Source: Sphingobacteriales bacterium 50-39 (GTDB lineage: Bacteria; Bacteroidota; Bacteroidia; Chitinophagales; Chitinophagaceae). From it: a stretch of DNA of 64,000 nt. The stretch lies in NCBI GenBank assembly GCA_001898505.1, contig MKTZ01000004.1, positions 1-64,000 on the forward strand. The letters are read 5' to 3'. A model generated the notes under the pieces. That model had not been told where the DNA came from, did no database searches, and saw nothing but the letters and a program-made list of their open reading frames with translations. The translations under genes were made by a program, and so were the position numbers. Positions within the stretch are counted from its first letter, which is position 1. Each line of letters begins with the position of its first letter. Below are positions 49,515-59,556 of the stretch, piece by piece.

Positions 49515-51899
49515 TTATTCTGAGCGGAGGCTGGTCACCGGGTTAGCCACTGCCGCCTTGATGGCCTGGTAGCTGATGGTAAGGAATACCATAAGTAAAG
49601 AAAGCCCTCCAGCCTCTATAAATACTGCCCATGATATTGTAGTCCTGTAAGCAAAACCTTGCAACCAGCTGTGCATGACCCACCATCCTATGGGGGATGC
49701 GATCAGGAGAGCGAGGGATACCAGCTTAATGAATTCCAAAGATACCAGGTTGACGATACTGCTCACGCTGGCTCCAAGCACTTTGCGGACACCGATCTCT
49801 TTTGTCCGCAGGTAGGTGCTGTAAGAAGCGAGCCCCAACAACCCCAGACAGGAAATAAAGATGGCCAGGATGGCGAAGTTAATGAAGAGGTTGCCAAACC
49901 TGTCTTCCGACCTGTATTGCGCCGCAAAGCTCTCATTCAGGAAAGTGTACTCGAATGGTTTGTCGGGGACGTATTTGTTCCAGTTCTTTTCTATGGCGGA
50001 GATCGTCAAGGGCAGGCTGGCTGTTGACAGCCTTACGGACAGTTTGGCCATATTATGCGCCCAGCCGATGCGCAGGCACATAGGTTGGATATTTTCTTTT
50101 AAAGACACATAATTAAAATTCCTGCATACACCGATGATCGTTCCTGTCCTTTCCATGATGGTATACTTCTTTCCAATGACCTCCTTTGGCGAACTGTAGC
50201 CCAGCATCGAAACGGCGCTTTCATTAATGATCAGTGAGGCGCTGTCGGTGCCAAGGTCTTTTGAAAAAGTTCTTCCGGCTAGCAGCTCCAGGCCATATTG
50301 CCGGATGAAATCAAAATCGATGAAGCATTGGTTGATCACCGTTTTTTGCATGTCGCCCGCCTTATTTTCCAGAACTGCATAACGTTGTCCATATTGTTCG
50401 CCTGGCAGCACCGACGAAAAGGTGGTGGAGAGGACGCTGGGCAGGGACGACAGCGATTGTTTGAATGCCTGTCCTTTTTCGTCATCCTGCGCCTCGATGA
50501 CCAACTGCTGCTCCTGGCTAAAACCGAGGTCCTGGCTTCGGAGAAACTTCAGTTGTTTGAAAACGACGATAGTCCCTATAATGAGCACGATAGAGACGGT
50601 GAATTGAAATACCACCAGTCCTTTGCGTACCATCAACCCCTGTGTTCCCGAAATAATGCGTCCTTTCAGAACATTGATGGCCTTGAAGGAGGACAGCACC
50701 AGGGACGGATAAATGCCGGCTACGATGCCTATAGTGGTGGAAAGAAGGAATAATGCGACAACATCCGGGGCGCGGTTTATAAAATGGGCACCTATTTCCT
50801 TGCCAGCCAGGTGATTGAACCAGGGCATCAGCAGAGAGCCGAGGACAAGGGTCAAGGCGAAAGCCATCCAGCAGAGGATCACCGACTCGCCTATGAACTG
50901 TCCCGCTAATTGTATTCTTGCGGCGCCCACTACCTTCCGGACGCCTACTTCCCTGGCCCTCGTAGCGCTCCTTGCCGTTGTCAGGTTGATAAAGTTGATA
51001 CAGGCGATAAGAAGTATAAAGATCGCAATGACGGAGAAAATGTAAACATTATGCGCATTGCCCGTCACCATTCCACCTCTATCGGACCTTAGGTAGACAT
51101 CCTTTAAAGGCTCGAGTGACAGGGCCTGGAAGAGGTGCAATTCCCGTTCTTCCGCACCGTTGTGAAATTCAATAAAAGCCGGCAGCTTTTTCTCCAGGGC
51201 GGCTGCATTGGTATGAGGACGTAACAGCACATAGGTGATATAACCATGCCATCTCCACATAGTATCCTGCTTGGGAGCATCATAAATTTGCTCATAAGAA
51301 GAAAGCGACAGGAGCATGTCCGCCCGGATCTGGGAATTCTCCGGGATATCCCGCATGATGCCGGTGACAGTGGCGTCGATAGCATTGTCGGCCAGGAGCA
51401 AATGCTGACCCATCGCATCCGAATGACCGAAGTATCTTTTTGCAGCAGAGGCGGACAATACAACACTCATTGGTTCCTTTAGCGCCGTGTTCCTATCACC
51501 GCTGATAAGGGGGAAGTCGAATATCTGAAAGAACGAGCTGTCAGCCAGCAGGGTCCTTTTCTCCTGGAATTTTATCCCGCCCCGCCGTACGAGGAGCGGT
51601 TGATCTACCAGCCGTACAGCATTCTCTACTTCAGGGAAGTCCTTTTTAAGATTGATGGCCACCGGAGCGGACTGCACATAGGTATGTACCTTTTTCGAAT
51701 CACTGGTGACATCTACCCCTACGCGATAGATACGATCCGCCCTGGAATGGAAACTGTCGTAGCTGGATTCGAAACGAACATATCGATAAATAAGGAAGCA
51801 GGCCGTCATACCCACAGCCAGTCCCATGATATTGATAAAAGAAAAGAATTTATGACGAAGGAGATTACGGATAGCGACCTTGAAATAGTTCTTTATCAT
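49515..51899 (-). CDS. FtsX/MacB-type ABC transporter permease
   Basis: A 794-residue paralogue of the two permeases at 24239 and 29261, with the N-terminus YFKVAIRNLLRHKFFSFIN, MacB periplasmic domains, TARSATRAREVGVRKVVGA in the first half, LRTKEIGVRKVLGASV in the second, and the C-terminal ANPVTSLRSE. It has no ATPase gene beside it. It ends 3 bases past the convergent mutS2 stop, and the upstream lipoprotein gene is separated by a terminator at 51975-52010. Confidence 0.93.
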   Translation of the reverse strand: MIKNYFKVAIRNLLRHKFFSFINIMGLAVGMTACFLIYRYVRFESSYDSFHSRADRIYRVGVDVTSDSKKVHTYVQSAPVAINLKKDFPEVENAVRLVDQPLLVRRGGIKFQEKRTLLADSSFFQIFDFPLISGDRNTALKEPMSVVLSASAAKRYFGHSDAMGQHLLLADNAIDATVTGIMRDIPENSQIRADMLLSLSSYEQIYDAPKQDTMWRWHGYITYVLLRPHTNAAALEKKLPAFIEFHNGAEERELHLFQALSLEPLKDVYLRSDRGGMVTGNAHNVYIFSVIAIFILLIACINFINLTTARSATRAREVGVRKVVGAARIQLAGQFIGESVILCWMAFALTLVLGSLLMPWFNHLAGKEIGAHFINRAPDVVALFLLSTTIGIVAGIYPSLVLSSFKAINVLKGRIISGTQGLMVRKGLVVFQFTVSIVLIIGTIVVFKQLKFLRSQDLGFSQEQQLVIEAQDDEKGQAFKQSLSSLPSVLSTTFSSVLPGEQYGQRYAVLENKAGDMQKTVINQCFIDFDFIRQYGLELLAGRTFSKDLGTDSASLIINESAVSMLGYSSPKEVIGKKYTIMERTGTIIGVCRNFNYVSLKENIQPMCLRIGWAHNMAKLSVRLSTASLPLTISAIEKNWNKYVPDKPFEYTFLNESFAAQYRSEDRFGNLFINFAILAIFISCLGLLGLASYSTYLRTKEIGVRKVLGASVSSIVNLVSLEFIKLVSLALLIASPIGWWVMHSWLQGFAYRTTISWAVFIEAGGLSLLMVFLTISYQAIKAAVANPVTSLRSE

Positions 51900-51974
51900 G
51901 GGTACAAGGTAGGGATTATTTCGTTCTGCAGGCGGACCCGGGAACCGCTGGAGACGGCAAATCCGCAGTCAGTC

Positions 51975-52010
51975 AAAAAAGAAGCCGGCCCACTGAAGCA
52001 GCACCGGCTT
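51975..52010 (-). terminator. Rho-independent terminator after the repeat lipoprotein gene
   Basis: On the minus strand AAGCCGG pairs with CCGGCTT (52010-52004 with 51988-51982, 15-base loop) and runs into CTTTTTT. It lies 30 bases beyond the stop of the lipoprotein gene at 52040 and isolates it from the permease gene. Confidence 0.75.
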
Positions 52011-52039
52011 TGACCCTACTGTATGAATAAACCGTCCGA

Positions 52040-52924
52040 TTACCAGATCGTATGTGCAGACAGAAGCGCTCCCGAACTGTCGAATACCAATCCATATTTT
52101 GTATTGTTGGCATCGATGACTACCAGGTAAGCCCGGATGGAGCCGCTTGTCGTAAGAGAAAATGCTTTTTCAAAAACATAGTTAGGATAGGTAGCCGTCA
52201 GATAAAACAGGATGGAAGATGGGAGTGTCGCCTGGTCGATGGCAGCCACCTGTCCGTCAGGTGCGGCTATAATCACCCTTTTGATAAATGTTCCGCCGGA
52301 GGAAAATACCGTCGCATATAGGACTCCACTGTCTTTTGAAATAACCACATAGCCGCTGTCGGAATTCCTGAATGCTTTTAACAGGGTGCCTTGTGGATAG
52401 TTGTCGGATAAGTAGGATGTTATTGTTGAGGGCAGGGTGCTCAGGGCTACCGTATCCCGGTGCTGACCATCCCGGTTGTGGAAGCGGCCTCCGTGGTGCC
52501 AGCCATCGCCGTTGATGTCGCCTGCCTCCCGTTGTTCCAATATCCGGACCAGGGCGCCGTCAGCATTGAATAAGAGGGCGACGGGTTTGCCGTTGTATGA
52601 AATGATGACAACATATCCACCGACCGTGCCTGCGCTGTCCTTTATGATATAACCTTTCAGGAAGCTGTAGCCGCTGTAAGCCGTATCCAGATAGGATGTG
52701 ATCGCAGAGGGAAGCGCCGATGCCGTAATGGAATCCCTGAAATAGCCGGGAGCACAGTGTTGTATCACATAAATAGAGTCCGTGCCGCCCGCTGAATCCG
52801 CTGCCACTGCTATGGTGGAGGAAACGCCAGAAGTGGAATTAGATGTAGAGGAAGACATATTCTTGGTACAGGAAGCCATTGCGAGACCTGCGGTCAGAAG
52901 CAAGAAAATTACTTTACATTTCAT
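52040..52924 (-). CDS. Lipoprotein with three PepSY-like repeats
   Basis: A 294-residue lipoprotein (lipobox AMASC, Cys19) with a Ser-rich linker and three repeats starting at about residues 70, 163 and 233. Each begins with [AT]LPS.I..YL....Y, followed by a beta-rich half (LKGYIIKDSAGTVGGYVV, LLKAFRNSDSGYVVIS, FEKAFSLTTSGSIRAYL). This is the PepSY-like (DUF2874) pattern of Bacteroidota surface proteins, whose role is unknown, although PepSY domains may inhibit proteases. A Gly/His-rich insert (DINGDGWHHGGRFHNRDGQH) separates repeats 1 and 2. Confidence 0.75.
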   Translation of the reverse strand: MKCKVIFLLLTAGLAMASCTKNMSSSTSNSTSGVSSTIAVAADSAGGTDSIYVIQHCAPGYFRDSITASALPSAITSYLDTAYSGYSFLKGYIIKDSAGTVGGYVVIISYNGKPVALLFNADGALVRILEQREAGDINGDGWHHGGRFHNRDGQHRDTVALSTLPSTITSYLSDNYPQGTLLKAFRNSDSGYVVISKDSGVLYATVFSSGGTFIKRVIIAAPDGQVAAIDQATLPSSILFYLTATYPNYVFEKAFSLTTSGSIRAYLVVIDANNTKYGLVFDSSGALLSAHTIW

Positions 52925-52998
52925 GTTTGAAATTTTAGCGTGATAATAATCAACCTTTGTTAATCGGAGAGTACTTTTATTTATCCTTATTTTTGGGT

Positions 52999-54261
52999 AT
53001 GAGAAACATCTTTATCCTTATTATTCTTTTGGGCGCGGCCACTATTCTCCGTGCCCAGACGCCTTCCGATCAACTGGTCACATCCGGGCGTACAAATGCT
53101 CCGGAGCAGCAGAAAAAGCCATATGTTATTTTTATATCGGCAGATGGGTTTCGCTGGGACCTGGCAGATAAATATCATGCTACGAACCTGCTGACGCTGC
53201 GTTCTGGTGGAGTAGCCGCGGAGAGGATGACCCCTTCGTATCCTTCCGTCACATTCCCCAATCACTATAGTCTGGCCACCGGATTGTATCCTTCTCATCA
53301 TGGGCTGGTGGACAATAGTTTTTATGATCCGAAAAGGGGTAGGGGATATCGGATCAGCGATCGTACGGCTGTACAGGACAGCTCCTGGTATGGGGGGACG
53401 CCAATCTGGAATCTGGCGGAGGAGCAGCATATGTTATCGGCGAGCTTTTTTTGGGTAGGGTCCGAGGCTGCGGTGAATGGGATGCATCCTACCTATTACT
53501 ATATATTCAATGACAAGATACCGCTTGATAGCCGCCTGAAAACTGTAAAGGACTGGCTGCAAATGCCGGAAGAGCAGCGGCCGCATCTTATTTTATTCTA
53601 TCTCTCACAGGTGGATCATGCGGAGCACATCTACGGCCCGGACAGCAAGGAGGCGGAAGAGGCGGTGCTCCTTGTGGATGATTGTATCGGCAGGATGACG
53701 CGTATGGTGGACTCACTGCATCTGCCCGTGAACTATATTTTTGTAGCGGATCATGGGATGGCATCTATCGATACGGTGAAGGGAGGGCTCGAAATGCCCC
53801 GTAGCATCGATACGACGAAATTCCTTGTTTCAGGCAGCGAGACCTTACGGCATCTGTATGCGAAGGACAAGAAGGATATCCCTGCCCAGTACGAGGCTTT
53901 GAAAAAAGAGAACCCCGAAGGGTTCGATATCTATCTTCCGGATGAGACACCCGCACGCCGGCATTATACGTCCAACGATGACCGGTATGGCCGGATGGGA
54001 GATATACTGCTGGTGACAAAGTATCCGCGGATGATATATACGCGCAATCATAAGGTCCTTCCGGGGGAACATGGGTTCGACAATGCCCTTCCACAGATGG
54101 GGGCTAGCTTTTATGCGTGGGGACCGGCTTTTAAACGGGGGCTTAGGATAGCGCCTTTCGAGAATGTGAATGTATATCCGCTGATAGCAAAGATACTGGG
54201 ACTGACGGTGCCGGAAGGTCTCGATGGGAAGGTGGAAGTGCTGGAGGGAGTGTTGAAATGA
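52999..54261 (+). CDS. ENPP-type nucleotide pyrophosphatase/phosphodiesterase
   Basis: A 420-residue exported enzyme of the alkaline phosphatase superfamily. Signal peptide ends at about LRAQ (20). Metal site and nucleophile: D49 (FISADGFRWD), T85 in SYPSVTFPNHYSLATG, then SQVDHAEH, VADHGMAS and PGEHGFDN. This is the ENPP/autotaxin arrangement, which hydrolyses nucleotide or lipid phosphodiesters outside the cytosol. The weak promoter-like AACCTTTG at 52952-52959 lies upstream. Start at ATG 52999. The AraC gene follows after 18 bases. Confidence 0.92.
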   Translation: MRNIFILIILLGAATILRAQTPSDQLVTSGRTNAPEQQKKPYVIFISADGFRWDLADKYHATNLLTLRSGGVAAERMTPSYPSVTFPNHYSLATGLYPSHHGLVDNSFYDPKRGRGYRISDRTAVQDSSWYGGTPIWNLAEEQHMLSASFFWVGSEAAVNGMHPTYYYIFNDKIPLDSRLKTVKDWLQMPEEQRPHLILFYLSQVDHAEHIYGPDSKEAEEAVLLVDDCIGRMTRMVDSLHLPVNYIFVADHGMASIDTVKGGLEMPRSIDTTKFLVSGSETLRHLYAKDKKDIPAQYEALKKENPEGFDIYLPDETPARRHYTSNDDRYGRMGDILLVTKYPRMIYTRNHKVLPGEHGFDNALPQMGASFYAWGPAFKRGLRIAPFENVNVYPLIAKILGLTVPEGLDGKVEVLEGVLK

Positions 54262-54279
54262 ATTTTGTATATTTATTTC

Positions 54280-55032
54280 ATGCCATCTTTCGAATTCAGG
54301 AGATTACCCCATTTTGACAATACGGAGCTCTTTTCGTCGGAAAATGAGTGTGCGTATTTCCCCTTTCATTTCCATGACTTTTATTGTGTATCCCTTATAA
54401 CGAACGGTACGGAGATGCTCAAGAATACAGAACAGGATTTTATTGCGCCTGCGGGGACCATCAGTATTACCCAGGCGGGAGAGGTGCACCGGAACCATTC
54501 GTTGAGCGAAACCGGGTATAGCTATAAAACCATTTATATCAACCCTGATGTACTCCGGCATTTCAACGGTGGAAGGGTGGATGCGCTGGAGCGGGTGATC
54601 CATAACAAGGCTCTCTATCAGTCTTTTCTGCAGGCATTCCGCAAGAGTGACGTTAGGGAGTTGGAGAGTGCTATCGAGGGCCTGGCCAGGCATGCCGTCA
54701 GACCATATGAGAAGAACAAGTGGACAGGGTGCTTTTCACGTATAGACGATATCATCGAATCCTATCCGAACAAGCCTATCGATACCGACTGGCTTTGCCG
54801 TCAGTTCTGTATGAGTAAATTCCATTTTATCAGAGCCTTCAAGAACGCCAAAGGCATTACTCCCCAGACTTATATTATGCTTTACCGGCTGGGTAAGACC
54901 CGGAAAATGCTGTTGGAGGGAGCGCCATTGGCAGAGATTGCCTATTCGCATGGGTTCTATGACCCCAGCCATTTTACCCACAGCTTTAAGAAATACTTCG
55001 GTGTCTCGCCCAGTAAATACCTTCAGGCATAA
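54280..55032 (+). CDS. AraC family transcriptional regulator
   Basis: A 250-residue regulator with an N-terminal cupin-like sensing domain (FPFHFHDFYCVSLITNG, then TISITQAGEVHRN) and a C-terminal double HTH of the AraC type (DWLCRQFCMSKFHFIRAFKNAKGITPQ, and GFYDPSHFTHSFKKYFGVSPSKY). Ligand unknown. Start at ATG 54280 (MPSFEFRR); a TTG at 54265 is less likely. It lies 18 bases after the phosphodiesterase gene, so it may regulate it. Confidence 0.92.
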   Translation: MPSFEFRRLPHFDNTELFSSENECAYFPFHFHDFYCVSLITNGTEMLKNTEQDFIAPAGTISITQAGEVHRNHSLSETGYSYKTIYINPDVLRHFNGGRVDALERVIHNKALYQSFLQAFRKSDVRELESAIEGLARHAVRPYEKNKWTGCFSRIDDIIESYPNKPIDTDWLCRQFCMSKFHFIRAFKNAKGITPQTYIMLYRLGKTRKMLLEGAPLAEIAYSHGFYDPSHFTHSFKKYFGVSPSKYLQA

Positions 55033-55099
55033 AAAAGCAATTTTATACAAGGCCCTGCCAGGAGCGAAGGCTATCATTGTAGTATAAATACTAATTGAT

Positions 55100-56239
55100 A
55101 TGTACCGGTATTGCCTATTCTCTGTCCTTTTATTAGCTTTTTTTTACACCGATGCTCAAAAGAAGATATTGGTCAGGACGAACAGGAATATAGAGCTGTT
55201 TGGGCTCATGATGGACCTGGACAATGGGCCCGATCTGCTGGCCCGAAAGGATACTGTGGTTATGGACCACCGGCGGGCCACCTGGGCGGATTGGTATGCT
55301 GCAGTGGTGAGGAATTATGTGAGATACCGGCAATATGACAGTTGCGCGGTGATGGGTATTTACCGAAAAATGGCCACGGAAGGGTATTCCGACGATTGGT
55401 TTGTCGACTTTTTGCTGCAGGTAGGAGAGACGCCGAATGCAAAGATCAACAGAGCCACGACACCGGATAAGATAAAGTCTTTCTCGAAAAAGGGGGATAG
55501 TGTCGAGGGCCGGACGAGCGCAGAGGCTTTTCTGGCAGCATTCAATGAGTTTTACAAGGCCGTACATTTTGACGATTATTTAAGGGACAACAGGAACTAC
55601 TATGCGCTGGCCAGTGCAGAGGTTGTCAGGAACTTGCCGGGCAGTGATTTTATACCCGTCATGGAGAGATTCTACCGGCAGCAGTTCAATGCCTATTGTC
55701 TGGCGCCGAGCCTTACGCTGCCTACCAGCGTCGGCTTTGGAAAGACGGTCCGGAATACCCGCACGATCTACAATGTCTTTGCGCCTTTCAGCTTTCAGAA
55801 GTTCGACAGCGGGGCCCTGGATCTGGGCTTTAATTATCCCGACAGGATACGGACGCTGACGGTGCATGAGTTTGGGCATTCCTTTGTAAATCCCGCTGTC
55901 GACGCACTGCCGGAGGATTTGATGCGATCGACCGAATATCTGTATGCACCTATAAAAGAGGAGATGGTCAAACACAGCTATGTTTCATGGACACAATGCC
56001 TGTATGAGCATTTTGTAAAAGCGGGGGAGGTGATCATTACGGAGAAGCTGGGGGATACGGCTAAGGCACGGAGCCTGATGACGGATTTTGTGAACAGTGG
56101 GTTTATTTATGTTCCTGCCATCGTGGAAGAACTGAGAGGCTATGACAAGGATGTGTCACTCTCTTATAAGGCGGCGGTGCTTGCCACAATGAAGAAACTA
56201 AAACATGACAGGCCGGAAGGCCCGGGCAGCCAAAGATAG
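55100..56239 (+). CDS. DUF4932 protein with HExxH zinc-protease-like motif
   Basis: A 379-residue secreted protein (signal peptide FYTDAQ to about 19). The motif H256-E-F-G-H260 (LTVHEFGHSF) with a downstream EYLYAPIKEEMVK segment looks like a gluzincin-type metalloprotease site. The overall sequence resembles DUF4932, a family of Bacteroidota exported proteins without proven function. The N-terminal strand (KKILVRTNRNIELFGLMM) is the other conserved part. It lies 67 bases after the AraC gene, and a strong terminator follows. Confidence 0.75.
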   Translation: MYRYCLFSVLLLAFFYTDAQKKILVRTNRNIELFGLMMDLDNGPDLLARKDTVVMDHRRATWADWYAAVVRNYVRYRQYDSCAVMGIYRKMATEGYSDDWFVDFLLQVGETPNAKINRATTPDKIKSFSKKGDSVEGRTSAEAFLAAFNEFYKAVHFDDYLRDNRNYYALASAEVVRNLPGSDFIPVMERFYRQQFNAYCLAPSLTLPTSVGFGKTVRNTRTIYNVFAPFSFQKFDSGALDLGFNYPDRIRTLTVHEFGHSFVNPAVDALPEDLMRSTEYLYAPIKEEMVKHSYVSWTQCLYEHFVKAGEVIITEKLGDTAKARSLMTDFVNSGFIYVPAIVEELRGYDKDVSLSYKAAVLATMKKLKHDRPEGPGSQR

Positions 56240-56264
56240 GCGCCGTGGGTATAGGAATTGCATG

Positions 56265-56296
56265 ATGATGGCGGCAGATTGCTGCCATCATTTTTT
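56265..56296 (+). terminator. Rho-independent terminator before the second SusC/SusD locus
   Basis: An 11-bp stem (ATGATGGCGGC with GCTGCCATCAT, one G-T, loop AGATT) is followed by a T-run at 56291-56296. It closes the unit ending with the DUF4932 gene, 25 bases after its stop. Confidence 0.88.
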
Positions 56297-56430
56297 ATGA
56301 TCATGTCCAGCCGTGTAATATAAATTCTCCTCCATATCAGTACAGAGCAGGTCAAGAAATAAAAAAGAAGGTTCTACATTCATCCCGGAATTAACAAACG
56401 CTGATTTTCTTAGTGCTAATCTTTTTTATT

Positions 56431-59400
56431 ATGAGTAACGATTGCCTGGCCCGAATAAGGCCATATCTACCAACACTACTGTTATTGCTTTTTCTTGGTT
56501 TTTCTCTGATGGTTTCCGCACAGAACTCCCGCATTGTTACGGGTAAAGTGATCGATGCTTCCAGCCAGCTCCCTGTTGCGGGTGTTACTGTAGCCGTCAG
56601 CGGCACCAGCATTACCTCCGTCACCAATGCGGACGGACAATTCACCATAGAAGTAAAAAAGGGACAGATGCTCCTGTTCTCCCATGTGGGGTATGAAAAT
56701 GTATCGCAAACGGCGGATGGAAGTGCCGATGTGATCATAAAGCTGACAGCCAGATCGAAAGACCTGTCAGATGTGGTAGTGGTAGGTTACGGACAGCAGA
56801 AAAAGGTCAGCGTGGTTGCCGCTATCTCTTCCATGAAAGCAACGGGGCTGGTGCAAACGCCAGCCTCGAATATCGGGATTGCCCTGGCGGGACGTCTTCC
56901 CGGCCTCACCGTGCTGCAACGCTCGGGGATCCCCGGCTCTGAAACCATCGATTTTTATATCAGGGGGCGCAGCACTACCAATGAACAAAGACCGCTGCTG
57001 ATGGTCGATGGTGTGGAAAGGGAATTCAACGCTTTGGACCCGCATGAAATTGCTACTATTTCCATTTTGAAAGATGCTTCGGCTACTGCCGTATATGGCG
57101 TACGCGGCGCCAACGGTGTTATCATGGTGACCACCCGCCGCGGCTTTGTGGGAAAACCCATTATCGACGTCACCGTGGAAAACTCATGGCAATCACCTAC
57201 CCGGCTACCCAAAATGGTCTCGGCTTACGACTACGCCGTCCTGAGAAACCAGGTCGCCGCACAGGCTGGCAATGCGCCCGAATATTCAGCTTATGAACTG
57301 GACCGTTACAGGCTGGGAGATAAGCCCGATCTATATCCCGTGCGTGATTATGTGAACGAGTTCACCCAGACCTCTCCCATGCGTCGGGTCAACGTGAATG
57401 TCAGCGGAGGCACGGAAAAAATGCGCTATTTCACCACTGTGGGGTATTTGTACCAGGAAGGGATGTTCAAAACGCAAAAGTTCAGCGACTATGACTACGA
57501 TCCCAAATCCAAAGCCACCCGCGTAAACTTCCGTTCCAATTTCGATGTCGATCTTTCTTCTTCCCTGAAGATGTTCCTGAACGTATCCGGCTATATGCAG
57601 AAGAAGAACGACCCCATTATCGTACCAAATAATCCTGCGTATTACGATGATGCAAGCGCCTACTCCGTCATGCTGGCTTCTTTGGTTCAACGCCCCAATC
57701 TGGCAAGCAACGACCTTACGCCGGATGGTGAAATATTGAGCTCCTCCAAGTTTGCGCTGGGAGGCACGGACAATGTTCCCTATGGCATGCTGAACCGCAC
57801 GGGATTCAGGAACACTATGACCTCACAGGTCACCACCACGCTGGGGGCCGAGCAGAAGCTCGACTTTATCACCAAAGGCTTGTCCCTCCGGGCAGTGGCG
57901 TCCTATGATGCCAACTCGCTGAACACACAGAGAAGGGAAAGGACCTTCCAGGTCTATGACGCAGTAAGGGATCCCAGCGCAAAGGATTCTCTTCGCTATG
58001 ACATATTGGGCTCATCCGTCAATACCCCCCTGGTGGACAAACAGATCCAATCCTTCAACAACCTGTTCAACCTGGATGCCTCCGTCAACTATGCGCGTAG
58101 TTTTGGTTTGCACGATGTAGGTGGCATGATCCTTTTTAACAGATATCAGAAGATCATCAATATCCAGTTGCCTTTCAATTATGTAGGGCTTGTGGGACGG
58201 GCTACCTACCGCTATGACGGCAAATACCTGGCTGAAGTCAACTTCGGGTACAATGGCTCCGAGCAGTTCGCTCCCGCAAAACAGTTCGGTTTCTTCCCTT
58301 CCTTCTCTGCCGGATGGATACTGTCGGAAGAAAAATTTATACAGCGGAACCTGCCATGGATGGATTTTATGAAGCTGAGAGCTTCTTACGGAAAGGTGGG
58401 TAACGATAGGATGGGAGCGTCCCGGTTCTTATATATCGAGAACTGGCAGACGGGTGGTTCAGGCTGGTCCGGTCTGCCGGACGGCACCATCGAAAGCGGC
58501 ATTGCCAATAAGAACATTACCTGGGAGGTGAACAACAAATACAACGTGGGATTGGAGACCCGCTTCCTCCGGAACTTCAGTTTCGATCTGGACCTGTTCT
58601 ATGAGGTCCGGAATAATATCCTGACCCGCTCGGGAACTACCCCGACAGGCATATTCGGAACAGGCGCAGTAGGCGGCAACGGACAGATATCCCTACCGCC
58701 GTTGAACGAAGGCAAAGTGGAGAACCGCGGATTCGAGGTTACGCTTGGTTATCAAAAGAGCATTGGTAAGGATTGGTATATCTCCGCGACAGCCAACGGG
58801 GCTTACAATCGCAACAAAGTGATCTACTTGGGTGAAGTGCTGCTACCCGAAGATTATGCAGTCCGGCTGAAGAGCACGGGTTATCAGCTGGGGCAGCCCT
58901 TTGGTTATAAGACAGCAGGTCTCTTCAATACGCAGGATGAGATCAATAAATGGTATGACCAGACCCCGCTGGGGGCGGCTCCTAAATTAGGCGATCTGAA
59001 ATATGTCGACCAGAATGGCGATGGAAAGATCGACGAACGGGACATGGTTCCTATCGGTCACCCGAATGTTCCTAACTGGAACTATGGCGCCTCCTTCAGC
59101 CTGCGTTATAAGGGTTTTGATCTGAGCCTGATGTTCCAGGGCTCTGCCGTCAGGAGTTACTATCTAAGTGGTCAGGGCATCTGGGAGACCGCCAATTTCA
59201 ACGAATGGCACAAAGAGGCATGGAGCCAGGAAAGATATGACAAAGGTGAAAAGATCACTTATCCCAGACTGGACCCAGGCAGCACCGCCAGCAAACAATT
59301 CAGCGATTTCTGGCTGGCTGACGGCAGCTACATCCGACTGAAAAATGCGGAGGTTGGCTTCACATTGCCGGAAGGCATCTCCCGAAAGATCGGGGCATCC

Positions 59401-59541
59401 AAAGTGAGGGTCTATGCCAATGGCTTGAACCTGCTGACCTTCGACAACTATCCTGTCAAGTACTATGACCCTGAGTTGGGGAACAACCTTACCTATCCCG
59501 TTTTCAAGGCCTATAATGTTGGACTGAATGTTTCATTCTAA
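56431..59541 (+). CDS. SusC/RagA-type TonB-linked outer-membrane transporter
   Basis: A 1036-residue protein with a signal peptide ending near residue 30 (SAQ), the carboxypeptidase-regulatory-like domain (VTGKVIDASSQLPVAGVTV), a SusC plug starting after VVVVGYGQQKK with IRGRSTTNEQRPLLMVDGV and ILKDASATAVYGVRGANG, and a long barrel ending in NVGLNVSF. It forms the uptake pore for the substrate of the SusD gene 15 bases downstream. Start at ATG 56431; a GTG at 56413 is less likely. Its 190-base leader carries no recognised promoter beyond the terminator of the previous gene. Confidence 0.95.
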   Translation: MSNDCLARIRPYLPTLLLLLFLGFSLMVSAQNSRIVTGKVIDASSQLPVAGVTVAVSGTSITSVTNADGQFTIEVKKGQMLLFSHVGYENVSQTADGSADVIIKLTARSKDLSDVVVVGYGQQKKVSVVAAISSMKATGLVQTPASNIGIALAGRLPGLTVLQRSGIPGSETIDFYIRGRSTTNEQRPLLMVDGVEREFNALDPHEIATISILKDASATAVYGVRGANGVIMVTTRRGFVGKPIIDVTVENSWQSPTRLPKMVSAYDYAVLRNQVAAQAGNAPEYSAYELDRYRLGDKPDLYPVRDYVNEFTQTSPMRRVNVNVSGGTEKMRYFTTVGYLYQEGMFKTQKFSDYDYDPKSKATRVNFRSNFDVDLSSSLKMFLNVSGYMQKKNDPIIVPNNPAYYDDASAYSVMLASLVQRPNLASNDLTPDGEILSSSKFALGGTDNVPYGMLNRTGFRNTMTSQVTTTLGAEQKLDFITKGLSLRAVASYDANSLNTQRRERTFQVYDAVRDPSAKDSLRYDILGSSVNTPLVDKQIQSFNNLFNLDASVNYARSFGLHDVGGMILFNRYQKIINIQLPFNYVGLVGRATYRYDGKYLAEVNFGYNGSEQFAPAKQFGFFPSFSAGWILSEEKFIQRNLPWMDFMKLRASYGKVGNDRMGASRFLYIENWQTGGSGWSGLPDGTIESGIANKNITWEVNNKYNVGLETRFLRNFSFDLDLFYEVRNNILTRSGTTPTGIFGTGAVGGNGQISLPPLNEGKVENRGFEVTLGYQKSIGKDWYISATANGAYNRNKVIYLGEVLLPEDYAVRLKSTGYQLGQPFGYKTAGLFNTQDEINKWYDQTPLGAAPKLGDLKYVDQNGDGKIDERDMVPIGHPNVPNWNYGASFSLRYKGFDLSLMFQGSAVRSYYLSGQGIWETANFNEWHKEAWSQERYDKGEKITYPRLDPGSTASKQFSDFWLADGSYIRLKNAEVGFTLPEGISRKIGASKVRVYANGLNLLTFDNYPVKYYDPELGNNLTYPVFKAYNVGLNVSF

Positions 59542-59556
59542 ATAAATTCTGCAGTC

